A stretch of 64,000 nt of DNA, from assembly GCA_016801885.1 (NCBI GenBank), contig JAFBJY010000345.1:62001-126000 (forward strand), read 5' to 3'. Position numbers and translations under genes: made by a program. This DNA comes from Toxotes chatareus (Eukaryota; Chordata; Actinopteri; Toxotidae). Positions 23,901-33,149 of the stretch are shown here, in pieces; positions within the stretch are counted from its first letter, which is position 1; every line of letters begins with the position of its first letter. A model generated the notes under the pieces. That model made no database searches and was not told where the DNA came from. It was given only the letters and a program-made list of their open reading frames with translations.

Positions 23901-26481
23901 GTATTTGTCACAGTCAGCAGACTAATGTTTTCTAAATGAAGTGTAGAAAATGTCCAGTGTGAGTTGTTCAAAGTCCATTTTGATCACAACAATATACAGA
24001 AGATCCTCAGAACTAATATTTGTACAAATCAATTGAAAAACACTTGATGAAGAAAAACTCTTCTTTCCTCTGAAGTTCATTTCAATGAAGCGTCAGGACT
24101 AATGTCAGTTCTTCACTGTTTTGTTTGTTTTTCCCTGTTGTATTGTAAAGTGTTGCTGGGTGTTTGGGAAGACACCAACAAATAATGACTGTAGTCGTAG
24201 TAGTACTATTAAATTTTATGTATTTTCTGCTGCTTACTTTTTTCCAAAGCTTTCAATTAAATCCATATTTTATAAACAGTGAAAGCTCATTGATTAGGAC
24301 ATATCTGATTGGATTAGAAATTATTTTTATCCACATGATTTATTCTTTATTCAGATTGAGGTGCTGCAGTTTGTCAGAGATCAGCTGTGCTTCTCTGGCC
24401 TCAGCTCTGAAGTCCAACCCCTCCCATCTGAGACACCTGGACCTGAGTGTCAACAACAAGCTGCAGGATTCAGGAGTGAAGCTGCTGTGTGGTTTTCTGC
24501 AGAGTCCACACTGTAGACTGGAGACTCTGAGGTCAGTTTACTGTCTGTTACTGTTGTAGATCTTTGTATATCTTTAATCCACAACTGAACCTGGTTTATC
24601 TTCATCCAGAACTTGAATCCATTCATCTCGAATGAATGAATGAATGAGATTTGAAATAGTTGTTGTTCCATATTGTGACTTTTTCTTCTCTCAGACTAAG
24701 AATTATTCCTTCAGTTTCACTTCATTTCAGTCAGAAATGATTTTTATCCACATGATTTATTCTTTATTCAGATTGAGGTGCTGCAGTTTGTCAGAGATCA
24801 GCTGTGCTTCTCTGGCCTCAGCTCTGAAGTCCAACCCCTCCCATCTGAGACACCTGGACCTGAGTGTCAACAACGAGCTGCAGGATTCAGGAGTGAAGGA
24901 TCTGTCTGATCTTGTGCAGAGTCCAGACTGTAGACTGCAGACTCTGAGGTCAGTAGAGGGTTGGAGTCAGTCCATGCTGCTTTCATTAGTATTGTCCTAA
25001 GCACAGTTCGTATCAAAGCAAAGATCCAGTGTCTCCTGTAAACCTCCAACCTTCTCAGTGGTTGCTTTCCTCATTGAAGCTGTGAGAGGAGAACGGTGAC
25101 AGGCTTCAGGATTGGACAGAAAAAAAGAGAGACAGACAGCAGTCAGCGAATCAGATCAGCCACAAGCCTGATTGTGATGGTGTGTTTGAGTTGATGTGAA
25201 GACGACTGTTGTTGTTGTGTTCATGTCTACAGGAAGCAGAGCTGAATTACAGCTGACAGCCTCACAAGATGTGTAGAGACAGTGGTCCTCATTCATCAAA
25301 GTGTCGTAGCATCAAATCTGATCTGAAACTGTTTGTTGTCTCATTTCAACACTAAAGAATTGATGAGTTTGATCTTTGTCACAGCTCTGAGATCAGTCTG
25401 ACTGCAGCCTGCAAATCACTGGCTCTGATTTCAGAGAAGCATCATGACATTTTGTCAGCATGTGGTCTGATACAGAGCAGAACCTCTGCTGAAGTCCAGT
25501 GATCACATCTGTATATGTGTCCATCTGTCAGATACTTTCAGTGACAGCCTCCGTGTTTATTTGTCAGCTGATATTTCAGAAGCAGATCAGATGTTCATCA
25601 ACACACAGAGACTCTTTCTTTAAATGGAACATGAGTTGACATGTAACAGCAGTGAATCCATCACTAAACTGTTTGTGCAGTAATGAAGCTTCATGACTCA
25701 GCAGTTTATTTCCACTGTGGGCTTGAGTGAAATGTTCAGAGTAAACAGACTTGATGCTAAAAGTCTCTGCAGGTGTGTGAGCTTCCAGCTCAGTGTCTTC
25801 ACTCCAATACGTTAACATGAGAGCTGAGAGGAAGCTGCTACACTACACAGCTGCTCCACTTCTGCTCTGAACAGGACTGAAGTCCCTGCTGCTCTTTATA
25901 CTGGATGTGCTGCATCAGTGACTGACAGCTGATGAAGTGAGTCTCTGTAAACACTGATTTATCACCTCTGTTGTCTGTCTTCTTCTCTCAACAGATGGAG
26001 GCCATGATCTTTCTAAAGGAGAGAGTGAAGAGGGCGGTGTGTGTGTTGAGAGAGGGACGAGCTGTGTCCTGATGATCCAGAGAGGTTGAAGCAGCAGCAG
26101 CTTGTGTGTAGAGAGGCTCTGATTGGTCCATGTTACTGGGAGGTAGAGTGGAGAGGAGAGCTTCATCCAGCAGTGACTGACAGAGGAACCAGAAGAAGTG
26201 GAGAAGACTCTCAGTGCTGCAGTCTGAACTGCTCTGAGAACAGCTCCACTGTCAAGTCCACCATCATCCCTGTGTGTTCCTCTGGATCTGAAAGAGAATC
26301 ATCAGTGTATCTGGACTGCTCTGCTGCTGCTCTGTCCTTCTACACAGTCTCTGCAGACACACTGAGACTCCTCCACCTCCTCCACCCTCCATCTGGACTT
26401 TATTTGGTTTTATTTTATTCATTGACAGATGCTGAACCCAGAGTGATGAGTCAGATTAATCAGTTCCATCATGTGATGTGA
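14838..26481 (+). CDS. NLR gene 1: FISNA-NACHT-LRR-B30.2 receptor (NLRC3-like), multi-exon model
   Basis: Exon order: 14838-14973 (ATG at 14887), 15086-15226, 15341-15458 and 15573-15688 (a duplicated exon), 16471-16696, 16854-18657 (FISNA-NACHT), LRR exons at 19395-19568, 23474-23650, 24355-24531 and 24772-24948, and a B30.2 exon at 25995-26481. This is the usual plan of the expanded fish-specific NLR family, often annotated NLRC3-like or NLRP12-like. These are presumed cytosolic receptors in which NACHT binds nucleotide and oligomerises while LRR and B30.2 sense ligand. Frame breaks occur in exon 1, in one duplicated exon, four times in the NACHT exon, and a stop lies in the PRY part of the last exon. 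As written it cannot be translated end to end; it is either a pseudogene or a gene with consensus errors. Confidence 0.8.
15086..15226 (+). CDS. NLR 1 exon 2
   Basis: It begins after TTGAAG and encodes PEPSCVSMKSERSK, the conserved SCVSMKSD motif of fish NLR N-terminal exons. It ends near CAAAGAA before GTGAGC. Its 3' end forms the start of the 232-bp tandem repeat described separately. Confidence 0.65.
15341..15458 (+). CDS. NLR 1 exon 3, first tandem copy
   Basis: It starts after the acceptor TGTCCACCAG and encodes IHRRQDFPVPEPSCVSMKS. Relative to the second copy it has one extra C (GCCCTC for GCCTC) and one extra A (CAAAGG for CAAGG); the first puts TGA in frame. Both differences are homopolymer-length changes. 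Confidence 0.6.
15573..15688 (+). CDS. NLR 1 exon 3, second tandem copy (open)
   Basis: This copy reads through without a stop: IHRRQDFPVPEPSCVSMKS, then MGRLIDFKDSLPLLQR, then GTGAGC. It is the most intact of the duplicated N-terminal exons and matches the SMGRxIDFKD motif of the family. Confidence 0.65.
15689..16470 (+). other. NLR 1 intron with (A)n(TA)n tract
   Basis: Intronic sequence with an A run and TA repeat at about 15800-15842. The segment around 16230-16300 (CAGGAGAGCTCAGAGG, CAGCAGCATCAAACACACC) recurs in reverse complement near 59310 in the second NLR, supporting shared origin. Confidence 0.6.
16471..16696 (+). CDS. NLR 1 exon preceding FISNA (helical N-terminal domain)
   Basis: Splice sites are TTCTGTTCCAG before and GTAAGAGG after. 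The 226-bp exon is fully open and encodes LLEENIVTFVKKELKKIQE, an acidic stretch with EDEEQRRSSREAF, and FLRRMKQEELADCL. This is the helix-rich segment that precedes FISNA in many fish NLRs. It ends in phase 1, joining to RHVAPVCQ in the next exon. Confidence 0.85.
16854..18657 (+). CDS. NLR 1 FISNA-NACHT-winged-helix exon
   Basis: This large single exon (1804 bp, the usual size for the family) follows TTCATTCAG and ends before GTAAGTG. FISNA: CQRKLKSTLKKK to ELYITEGGTGEVNDEHEVRQ. NACHT: Walker A GVAGIGKT at 17144-17167 and Walker B LFIFDGLDE at 17360-17386. A winged-helix/HD2-like part follows, to LLPVVKASNKAL. Four one-base indels relative to the family frame are inferred: minus one near 17480 (GGGG run), plus one near 17521, minus one at 17700/17701 (CCC), plus one near 18310 (CCCC). 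They cancel in pairs; the second pair leaves about 610 bp out of frame. Confidence 0.85.
17144..17167 (+). other. Walker A (P-loop) of NLR 1 NACHT
   Basis: GVAGIGKT matches the GxxGxGK[ST] nucleotide-binding loop exactly as found in fish FISNA-NACHT proteins, so the ATP-binding core is intact at sequence level. Confidence 0.9.
18658..19394 (+). other. NLR 1 intron between NACHT and LRR1
   Basis: No gene was found. The segment around 19005-19050 (AAAGTCAATGTGCTGAGAGC) has counterparts in the noisy region at about 56810-56870 and 47300-47340, marking intron remnants of other NLR copies. Confidence 0.65.
19395..19568 (+). CDS. NLR 1 LRR exon 1
   Basis: A 174-bp exon with acceptor CTTCAG and donor GTCAGT. 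It reads LSSCNLSERSCEALSSVLSS, then LRHLDLSHNKLQDSWVKLLS, one ribonuclease-inhibitor-type LRR pair. Open throughout. Confidence 0.85.
19765..23072 (-). mobile_element. L2-like LINE inserted in the NLR 1 LRR1-LRR2 intron
   Basis: The minus strand carries reverse transcriptase: SLQMGVFPSALKTA and NNLDPSIL (22283-22483), CGVPQGSIL with the catalytic YADD in FHSYADDTQLYI (21715-21933), and the C-terminal CRIDYCNALLSGLPKK followed by LLQNSAARVL (21267-21533). The 3' part (19765-20550) ends with an AT-rich tail. Frame breaks show it is dead. The intron copy after LRR exon 2 (23651-24060) lacks the element and provides the empty site (CATTTCAGTCAGTTGTCATG at about 23834-23853), which helps fix the insertion limits. 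Confidence 0.8.
20553..21327. mobile_element. Non-autonomous hAT element, 775 bp, inside the LINE
   Basis: It is bounded by perfect 8-bp target duplications CAGTGCAG (20545-20552 and 21328-21335). Short inverted ends start TAGGGGT on both strands, as expected for hAT, and the flanking LINE sequence rejoins across the site. It has no transposase frame. AATCG-rich subterminal motifs are present near the right end. The insertion postdates the LINE. Confidence 0.85.
23474..23650 (+). CDS. NLR 1 LRR exon 2
   Basis: A 177-bp exon, acceptor TATTCAG, donor GTCAGT. It reads LRSCSLSEISCASLASALKS, then HLRHLDLSVNNKLQDSGVKL. It is nearly identical to the next LRR exon, and the flanking introns are also duplicated. 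Confidence 0.85.
24355..24531 (+). CDS. NLR 1 LRR exon 3
   Basis: A 177-bp exon with the same borders. It reads LRCCSLSEISCASLASALKS and HLRHLDLSVNNKLQDSG, ending CRLETLR. It differs from LRR exon 2 by only a few bases, indicating recent duplication or gene conversion. Confidence 0.85.
24772..24948 (+). CDS. NLR 1 LRR exon 4
   Basis: A 177-bp exon. The first two thirds match LRR exon 3, and the end diverges to SGVKDLSDLVQSPDCRLQTL, a variant usually found in the last LRR exon of these genes. Confidence 0.85.
24949..25994 (+). other. NLR 1 intron between LRR4 and B30.2
   Basis: No gene or clear repeat was recognised. It ends in a good acceptor, TCTTCTCTCAACAG, at 25981-25994. Confidence 0.6.
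25995..26481 (+). pseudogene. NLR 1 B30.2 (PRY-SPRY) exon, damaged
   Basis: The frame containing DDPERLKQQQLVCREAL reads on through GPCYWEVEWRG, VYLDCSAAALSFYTVS and DTLRLLHLLHPP to a TGA at 26479-26481. These are SPRY landmarks seen in fish NLR and TRIM proteins. In the PRY half only a short piece is recognisable, with a TGA at 26047-26049. The block around the usual FGRNDKSW motif is missing or altered. The exon therefore seems unable to make a normal B30.2 domain. Confidence 0.7.
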
Positions 26482-29400
26482 TGGAGAATTGCAGCTAATT
26501 TCCACATTATTTTTTCTGTCTTGCAGATGTTGGAGGTTCAGAGTTATGCAGTAAGTTGAGGCATCATTATGTGTCTGCTGTCTTTTATTTGTGGAGCATC
26601 TATCAAATCAGTCCAGAGTGAGTCCTCAGGGTCTAAAAGATCTCACAGCTTCTTCTCTCAGTCAACACAGCCTCAGATTCACCAACATTAGCTTGACACA
26701 CTGACATCCAAAGGTTTGCTGGGGGACAGAAACACTGTGGACTGGAAATGAATTATTAAAAAGGAGGAGGTTTAAAGGTTAAAGTCTTTCTAGACTTTGA
26801 AGAAACCTAAAAATATAAAGATAACTGTGTCACAACACACACACACACACCATCATATTGCTGTGATGGGATTCCATCTAACCTTTGCTTTGCTTCTCTT
26901 GCTGCTGGCATGTTATAATGAAAACAGTTTTCTTCCTTCTTCCTCTGAGCCTAAAATACAAATGAGCAGTGGGATGGAAACAGGTGGAGAATGTAAATAA
27001 ACTCTGCAAACACAGTCCACCTGTGCCACAAGGTCTCGTGGGTGGAAGCTTCACAGATGGAAACAAAAGTGAGAACAAAATACAATAAATTCCAAATATA
27101 ATAATAGAAAATGTGACTGGGAGCAGCAGTGTCTCTTCTGTGTGAGGACAAAGATCCAAAAACCAAGTGAAGCTCACAACCTGTAGAGACATTATGGAAA
27201 CAGCAGGTGGACAAATGTGCACTTTTTTTTATCTGTGAAGTTCTTTGTTCTTTTTCTATCCTGTGACAGTGTAAATAAAAAGTTGTGTTGAGTAAATGTC
27301 CATCATTTACACTTCACTGTGTTGGACAGTAAATAATAATAATGTTTCTTCTGTAGATGTTCTCACTGCAGCTCGAGGGAAGAATAAAAAGTAAAGAAAC
27401 AGCTTCAGTGGCTCTGACAGAACTAAGTGGAATAAATCTGCTGTCACACTTGTTTGCACACAGATAACTGGCTTTATCCAATGAGACCAACTAGACTGTC
27501 TTCACTTTGACCTCTGACATATACTGGAACACCACTGTATATATGGGACTAATCAGCTCCTGTAGATACACTAGAAGGATTTTAGACTGAAAAGACATAT
27601 AGATTTTTATAATACCATCATATATCAAAAGTGGAAAATGTGCCAATTTTCCATATGAGCTGTCGTCTTCACCTTTTGTCCTCAGCTCATTTAGAATTAT
27701 AAAGGCAGATACTTGAGTCTGACTCATGTTGTTTCCTGCATTAATCAGCTCATCTTCTGTCTTAAGGAAAATAAACTTGCACGTATGTATTTAAACTACA
27801 CATGGTCAGTGTCAGTGAACATCACACAGCTTTAATATGTGATAAAGAGAACTTTTTTTTCTTCCTCTGGACATTAGACAGTGTCCACTGTGACTGTCCA
27901 CCTGAGTATGAATGTTTAACGGTGCAGAGACAGAATAACACAGAGACAAACTGCTGGCTAAGATCCCATCAGAGACCAGCAAACACTTTGTGTTGCTTCC
28001 TCCTCCCATTCCCTCCTCTTCACTGGCTTCACTTCACTCCATGTGACAAATCATGGTTGTGGAGCTGAATGAAATGAGTTGGACTTGTCCAGATGCAGAG
28101 AAGCAGAGACAGAGTCCCCAGCTCTTGTGTTCATCAGCACCGTTCACACTGGGATTTCTTCCTCCGCTCGGCTTCATCTGCAGCGCTTTCTCTTCTGGAA
28201 ATGAACCGCTGGACACGGAGCTTCGTCGGGAAGAGCGCGGAGCTTTGCAGCTGATTAAAGGACACCATGCTTTACTTCTGGATACACACCGTGTGGATCC
28301 CCGCCGTCGCTTTCCTCTTTGGATTTCAAGGCAACGGATCGTTTCACTCTTTTCATCTCATGTCCTGGCGTTTTCCACTAGGAAACACTGGAGCCATATT
28401 ATGTTTCACACATAATGGATTTGCTTTTCCACAGTTTACTACAGTTTAGTGTATTTAGTGTATGTGGTTGTAGTGAGCGAGGGAGTGAGAGAATGAATAC
28501 AGGAAGACAGATGGATCAACACGGTGAACAAAACATACAGGTGTACAATGACAGTGTTGTGGTAAAGCTGAGTTACAATCCAATATCATAATACAGAGAG
28601 GGAATATATACTTCATTAAAATGAGCAGTGAAAGAGCACAGACGAGTCACATCAATTCACTGAACTCCTCCTGTCACAGTCACAGAATAATGATCACATT
28701 ACTATAGAAACTTCTGGATAAATGATGGAACAGTTCATCATTTTCTCCGACCACCAAGAAAATGTGTTTTCTCTCTCTCTTCAAAAACTTTCAAGAGTCA
28801 TCATGAAGAAATAAAGTACATCATTGTGTGGTGAATGGTGAACTGGAAACACAGAGCCTGGAAATGACAGAGTCAAACTGGCTCTTATGGTGTAATTGTG
28901 GTCATAATAATAAAATTCTACAGCTGCTGCAGTGAGAACTTTTCCTTCATCCTTCTTTTCCCATCACACACTCACACACACACACATCATCATCATCATC
29001 ATGGAGAATATAGGACTTACAGCAAATCAGGATCTGTATTGATCAGTCTTCATTTTTACCTGATGCTGCTCTGACATAACAAACTATAACTACTTGCAGA
29101 ATAAAGTGTGTGTGTCCATCTTAAAATAAGGGTTAGTCGACACATTAAGGTCTCATCTATCTGCACAAACAAATCTCTCTTGTGTTCTATTCATCCAGTC
29201 AGCTAATAATATTCACAGTTTCATAGAAAACAAACAGAAACTTCCATTCTTCAGAATGGCTGTGGGCTCTGTTACATCTAAACAAGATGTGTGTGTGTGT
29301 CCCACTTTACTAGAGTTAAATTTAGGATCCATTTTTCAAGAGAACTTCTCAGAACCTTTTCAGTCTATGAAGCTTTAAACATATCAGCTCTCTCACACTG

Positions 29401-30771
29401 ACTGAGGCTGAATTCTGAACAGCTACAAGATTTGGAGCTTAGTGACCATCATCAAAAGACAAGGAAACAGAAGAAAGGAAACATTTCAAAGAATAATGCA
29501 CCATTTCCTCATATGAAATAGTTTCACTGCTTAATAATTAAGATCCTTCAACAACTAGGACTTAATACAGTCCTGTAGATGAGCTGCATGGAGCAGAAAA
29601 CAAGAATCAGAGCTGAGAGTCTAAAGTGGCAGAGTTAAACTTCCAAACGTACTCTGTCCTCACAGTCATCAACAGTTTTCCTCCTACACTCAAAACACAG
29701 CAAATGAAAACTCATCCAAATGCATCACATGCCACCTCAAACACACAAACATATTTTAGATTCCAGTTTCAGGACGAAGGTTTTCAAGGCAGGAAGAATT
29801 CTCAGCAGCCTGAATTTACTCCACAGGGAGGAAATCACTGATTGTTTTACTGTCCCTTAACCAAAGAGGGTGAACATGAACACAGCCTGAAACGCTTCAT
29901 GCAACAGCTGATCTAGCTTTAAGTCCTACGACTCATTCTGCAGATTTACTACAGGACAGAATTGTATTGCACTGGAAATGAACTAAAAATCAAGACTCAA
30001 AGCCAAAAGGAGATTTGAACCTAGTGTTCAGTATAAGACACAAGTGGACTCAGTGATAGGTAAATGTAAGAAGGCTGAAACTTTAAAGCACAATAATAAG
30101 TAGATGATTGTAGAAGTGGAAACAGTGTGTGCTGGTTAGTTTGCATTGGACTGGGAGATTATTTCTCCTGAGTCTTAAACTGTGCTTCTTTGTTTTTGGG
30201 CCAAATCTTGAGAGATGATGAAAGTGATTCACACATTGGAAATAAGAAGATTTTACCAACACATCAAACTGTTTCCTGTTCACAGCATTTAAAACAGTTT
30301 GTCTGTGAGAAGCAATGAATATTGTGTTTTCTATATGGAGCTAAATGTATAAACATGTCACCCACTGCTGATTGTCTGTGGAACTGAAGTGAGATGTGTT
30401 TGTGCTGTGTATAAATTTCACACCCTGTTGAAGCTGGTGGAGAAGAGCTGCATCTCTCTGTGTCTTATCTGGATTCTACTCTTGACTTTTTCACTGAGGT
30501 GATGCTTCTCCTCTCTCCATCTTTAATTCAAACTCAGGTAATGAGCTCACAGTCTCACCTTCACATGGACAAAAGTTTGTCTTTAGGTTATTGTTCAGTG
30601 ATGCAGTGAGGTTTGGACTCTGTATTTAATATGGATTATATGTGACTTATTATGAAAACCAAACTGTTCCCAAGATCAGTGTCTTCTTAACAGGCCTGAG
30701 TCTGACAGCTGAACAATGAGGCTGAAATCCAAACAGCTGCTTTGAAGTCCTCCATCAAGTATCATCATACA
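26482..30771. other. Intergenic, few features
   Basis: No convincing gene was found. Microsatellites occur at 26836-26850 (AC), 28974-28984 (CA) and 28985-29002 (CAT). At 28267 an ATG in a good context starts MLYFWIHTVWIPAVAFLFG, signal-peptide-like, described as a finding. The rest is AT-rich without recognised repeats. Confidence 0.45.
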
Positions 30772-30779
30772 TCACAGAC

Positions 30780-31711
30780 TAGTGCTGCACGATTAATCTA
30801 ATCGCAATCGCAATCGCGATATCACGCTGTGCGCGATTACGTAACCGCATAAAAGACTGCGATTTGCGATTAAATGTAAACCAATGTGGATTAATTGACG
30901 CCACATCCACACGCTGTGGGCAGCCGCAGGTGTGGTCACGTGACTACCCGGCTTTCAGTAAACAGTAGTGACCGACATGGAAGCTGAGGAGGAAAACGAT
31001 GGACGAGCTACGGAGCCCCTCTAGTGACATGGTCAAAAAAATATTAAATTATGGCCACAAAGTAGCTATTACGCGCGCATACGAAATACTAATTTGTGGC
31101 CACGAAATAGGTATAATATGCGGCGCAAGTAATACTATTAGTATCATTCCTGGACAACTGGGTAAACAAATCGAGCGCACCGTTTCTGCAACCTGCAATA
31201 ATAATCTGCGCACGGGGCAGGTTGTAGTGACGGTGCGCTCGATTTGCTTACCCAGTTGTCCAGGAATGATATTAATAGTATTAGGCGACCCTGAACAGCA
31301 AGACGTGCAGTGTAAAACCTGCAAAGCTAAAGTCGCGCACGTCCCGAGGTAATACGACCAATCTCTATCTACATTTGAGACAACACAGAGAAAAAATTCG
31401 ACAAGTGCATGCAAATAAAAGCCCAACCAAGTAACGTGAAAGATAAAACTGAAAACCGCCTGAAAGAACCACAACGCACAATCACGGATACATTTTGAAA
31501 ATATTTATATATTTTAATTTTTGATATTAAGTTATTTGGAACAAACAGTCTACAATCTTCAGGTTTTGTATTTTTTGTGTCTCATTATTCTATGTGTTGT
31601 CTGAAGTGGACTCATGACACCATTCATTTATAATATCGTGTCGCAATCGCAAATCGCAATATTGTCCACAATAATCGCAATTGCACATTTTCCTCAAATC
31701 GTGCAGCACTA
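30780..31711. mobile_element. Non-autonomous hAT element (MITE), 932 bp
   Basis: Inverted ends TAGTGCTGCACGATT and AATCGTGCAGCACTA are perfect over 15 bp. The 8-bp target duplication TCACAGAC flanks both sides (30772-30779 and 31712-31719). Subterminal AATCGCAATCGC repeats occur on both sides, typical of hAT transposase-binding sites. There is no transposase. The overlapping plus and minus frames at 30999-31474 are produced by an internal palindrome, not by genes. Confidence 0.9.
31130..31283. repeat. Internal fold-back within the hAT MITE
   Basis: Arms of about 54 bp are nearly perfect, starting TAATACTATTA and ending TAATAGTATTA, with inner core ATTCCTGGACAACTGGGTAA. They extend with mismatches to about 68 bp around a short centre. 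This predicts a strong hairpin or cruciform. Confidence 0.9.
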
Positions 31712-31719
31712 TCACAGAC

Positions 31720-32394
31720 CTGACCTACAGTACATTGATGGAACTTCCTAAAATAACACACAGCACTCTCCACTGTTGTGATGTCCAGAACTGGAATATT
31801 TACAGTAAAGTCACAGATACTATTACACTCTGATCTTAATGACTCCTGGAGCTCCCAGTTCTCCTGTTGTTGGTCTGTGTCTGTGACTCCACCAACAGTG
31901 GACTGACACTGGACCTCTAGCTGATTGTGTGAAACCTGATGGGAGAAAACCCACAAAAAAAAAAAGAAAAGAAAAGAAAAAGGAGAAAAGAAAACTCCAA
32001 ATCTCAATCCTCTAACCTTACTCCTGTGAGAAATAATGCTCCATCTTTAAGGAATTGGAGCCCTGCCTCAATGCCAAAGTTGGCACACACAACTGGCCTA
32101 AGTGTAAGGCCCTTTGAGTGATTAGATCATTTTGTGTAAATAGACTGAAAAACAAATGAAATAAATATTAATGGTTAAAGTGACAAATAGCAAAACTTCA
32201 TCTAAATTAGACAGGAAGGGTAACAGACATCTATCCATGGTAGCAAATTCAAACAGGGCCTAAAAATTCTGGTTGTACCAAGAGTTCATTTACCTATAGT
32301 GTCGCTACTGACTTCACTGACACTTGCAGTCAGTTTGAATATCTTTATTGAAACCTGAGGCCTGATTTCTTGCTGTTCTCTGGTTCTTTGTTTA
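31720..32394. other. Intergenic, nothing firm
   Basis: A minus-strand open frame (about 31715-32000) has protein-like stretches such as LEVQCQSTVGGVTDTDQQQ, but no family was recognised. A and AAAAG runs lie at 31955-31990. Confidence 0.3.
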
Positions 32395-32870
32395 TAAGCT
32401 CCTCGAGCACTACCTGTCTGAAGAACTGTTAAAGTATGGAATTCAGAATCAGAACAGATGCTTCAGGACTGCTTTAACAACACAGACTGGGAGGTGTTCA
32501 AAACTGCAGAGTGCTGCAGCAGTTACTGGTTACATCAGCACATGCACGGACAATATCATTCCCACAAAATGGATTAAAACCCCAATAACAAACCCTGGAT
32601 AAACTGTGAAGTGTGGTCCATGCTACGTGCTCAACTCTGCTGCTTATGTCTCAGGCACTGCTGAGGAATACAAAAGGCTAAATATGACCTTTGTAGATCC
32701 ATCAGAAAAGAGACAGTACAGACTGAAGCTGGAGGATTACTACAACACCTCAGACCCACGCCACATGTGGCAGGGACTCAAGGATGTAGAGAACTTGACT
32801 GGGACCACAAGAGACAAGGAGGTGTGGCTTCCAAAACCACAGAGCAAGCTTTCCAAATAAATATGCCAGA
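32395..32870 (+). mobile_element. LINE ORF2 internal fragment (Rex1/CR1-like)
   Basis: Peptides on the plus strand (LNSAAYVSGTAEEYK, KRQYRLKLEDYYNTSD, RHMWQGLKDV) match the linker between endonuclease and reverse transcriptase in fish LINEs. Upstream, CFNNTDWEVFK fits the same region. A short dead fragment. Confidence 0.75.
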
Positions 32871-33149
32871 AGGTGAGTGAGCTGGAAATGTGACATCTAA
32901 AATCAATATACTCCTCGTTCTAACAAACAGTGTTTTCCATTGTGGAGGTGTACTCACATTAAGCCATGCTGTGAACAGCCACTATCACTAAAGTGTTTCT
33001 TCCATTTTACTGCACAGCAAACTGATTTGTTCATCTGAAACACTAATAAAGTGATGCTAACTCACTGAGAAGCACATTTCATTTTCTTACAACCTTTTTT
33101 GTAGTTTAAAAGAAACAGCAAAAAGTTTGCTTTGCATTAGAAATAACAT

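Noticed and set aside
30999..31474. Overlapping plus and minus open frames as a gene
   Set aside because: Both frames arise from the palindrome inside the hAT MITE and share the same mirrored sequence.
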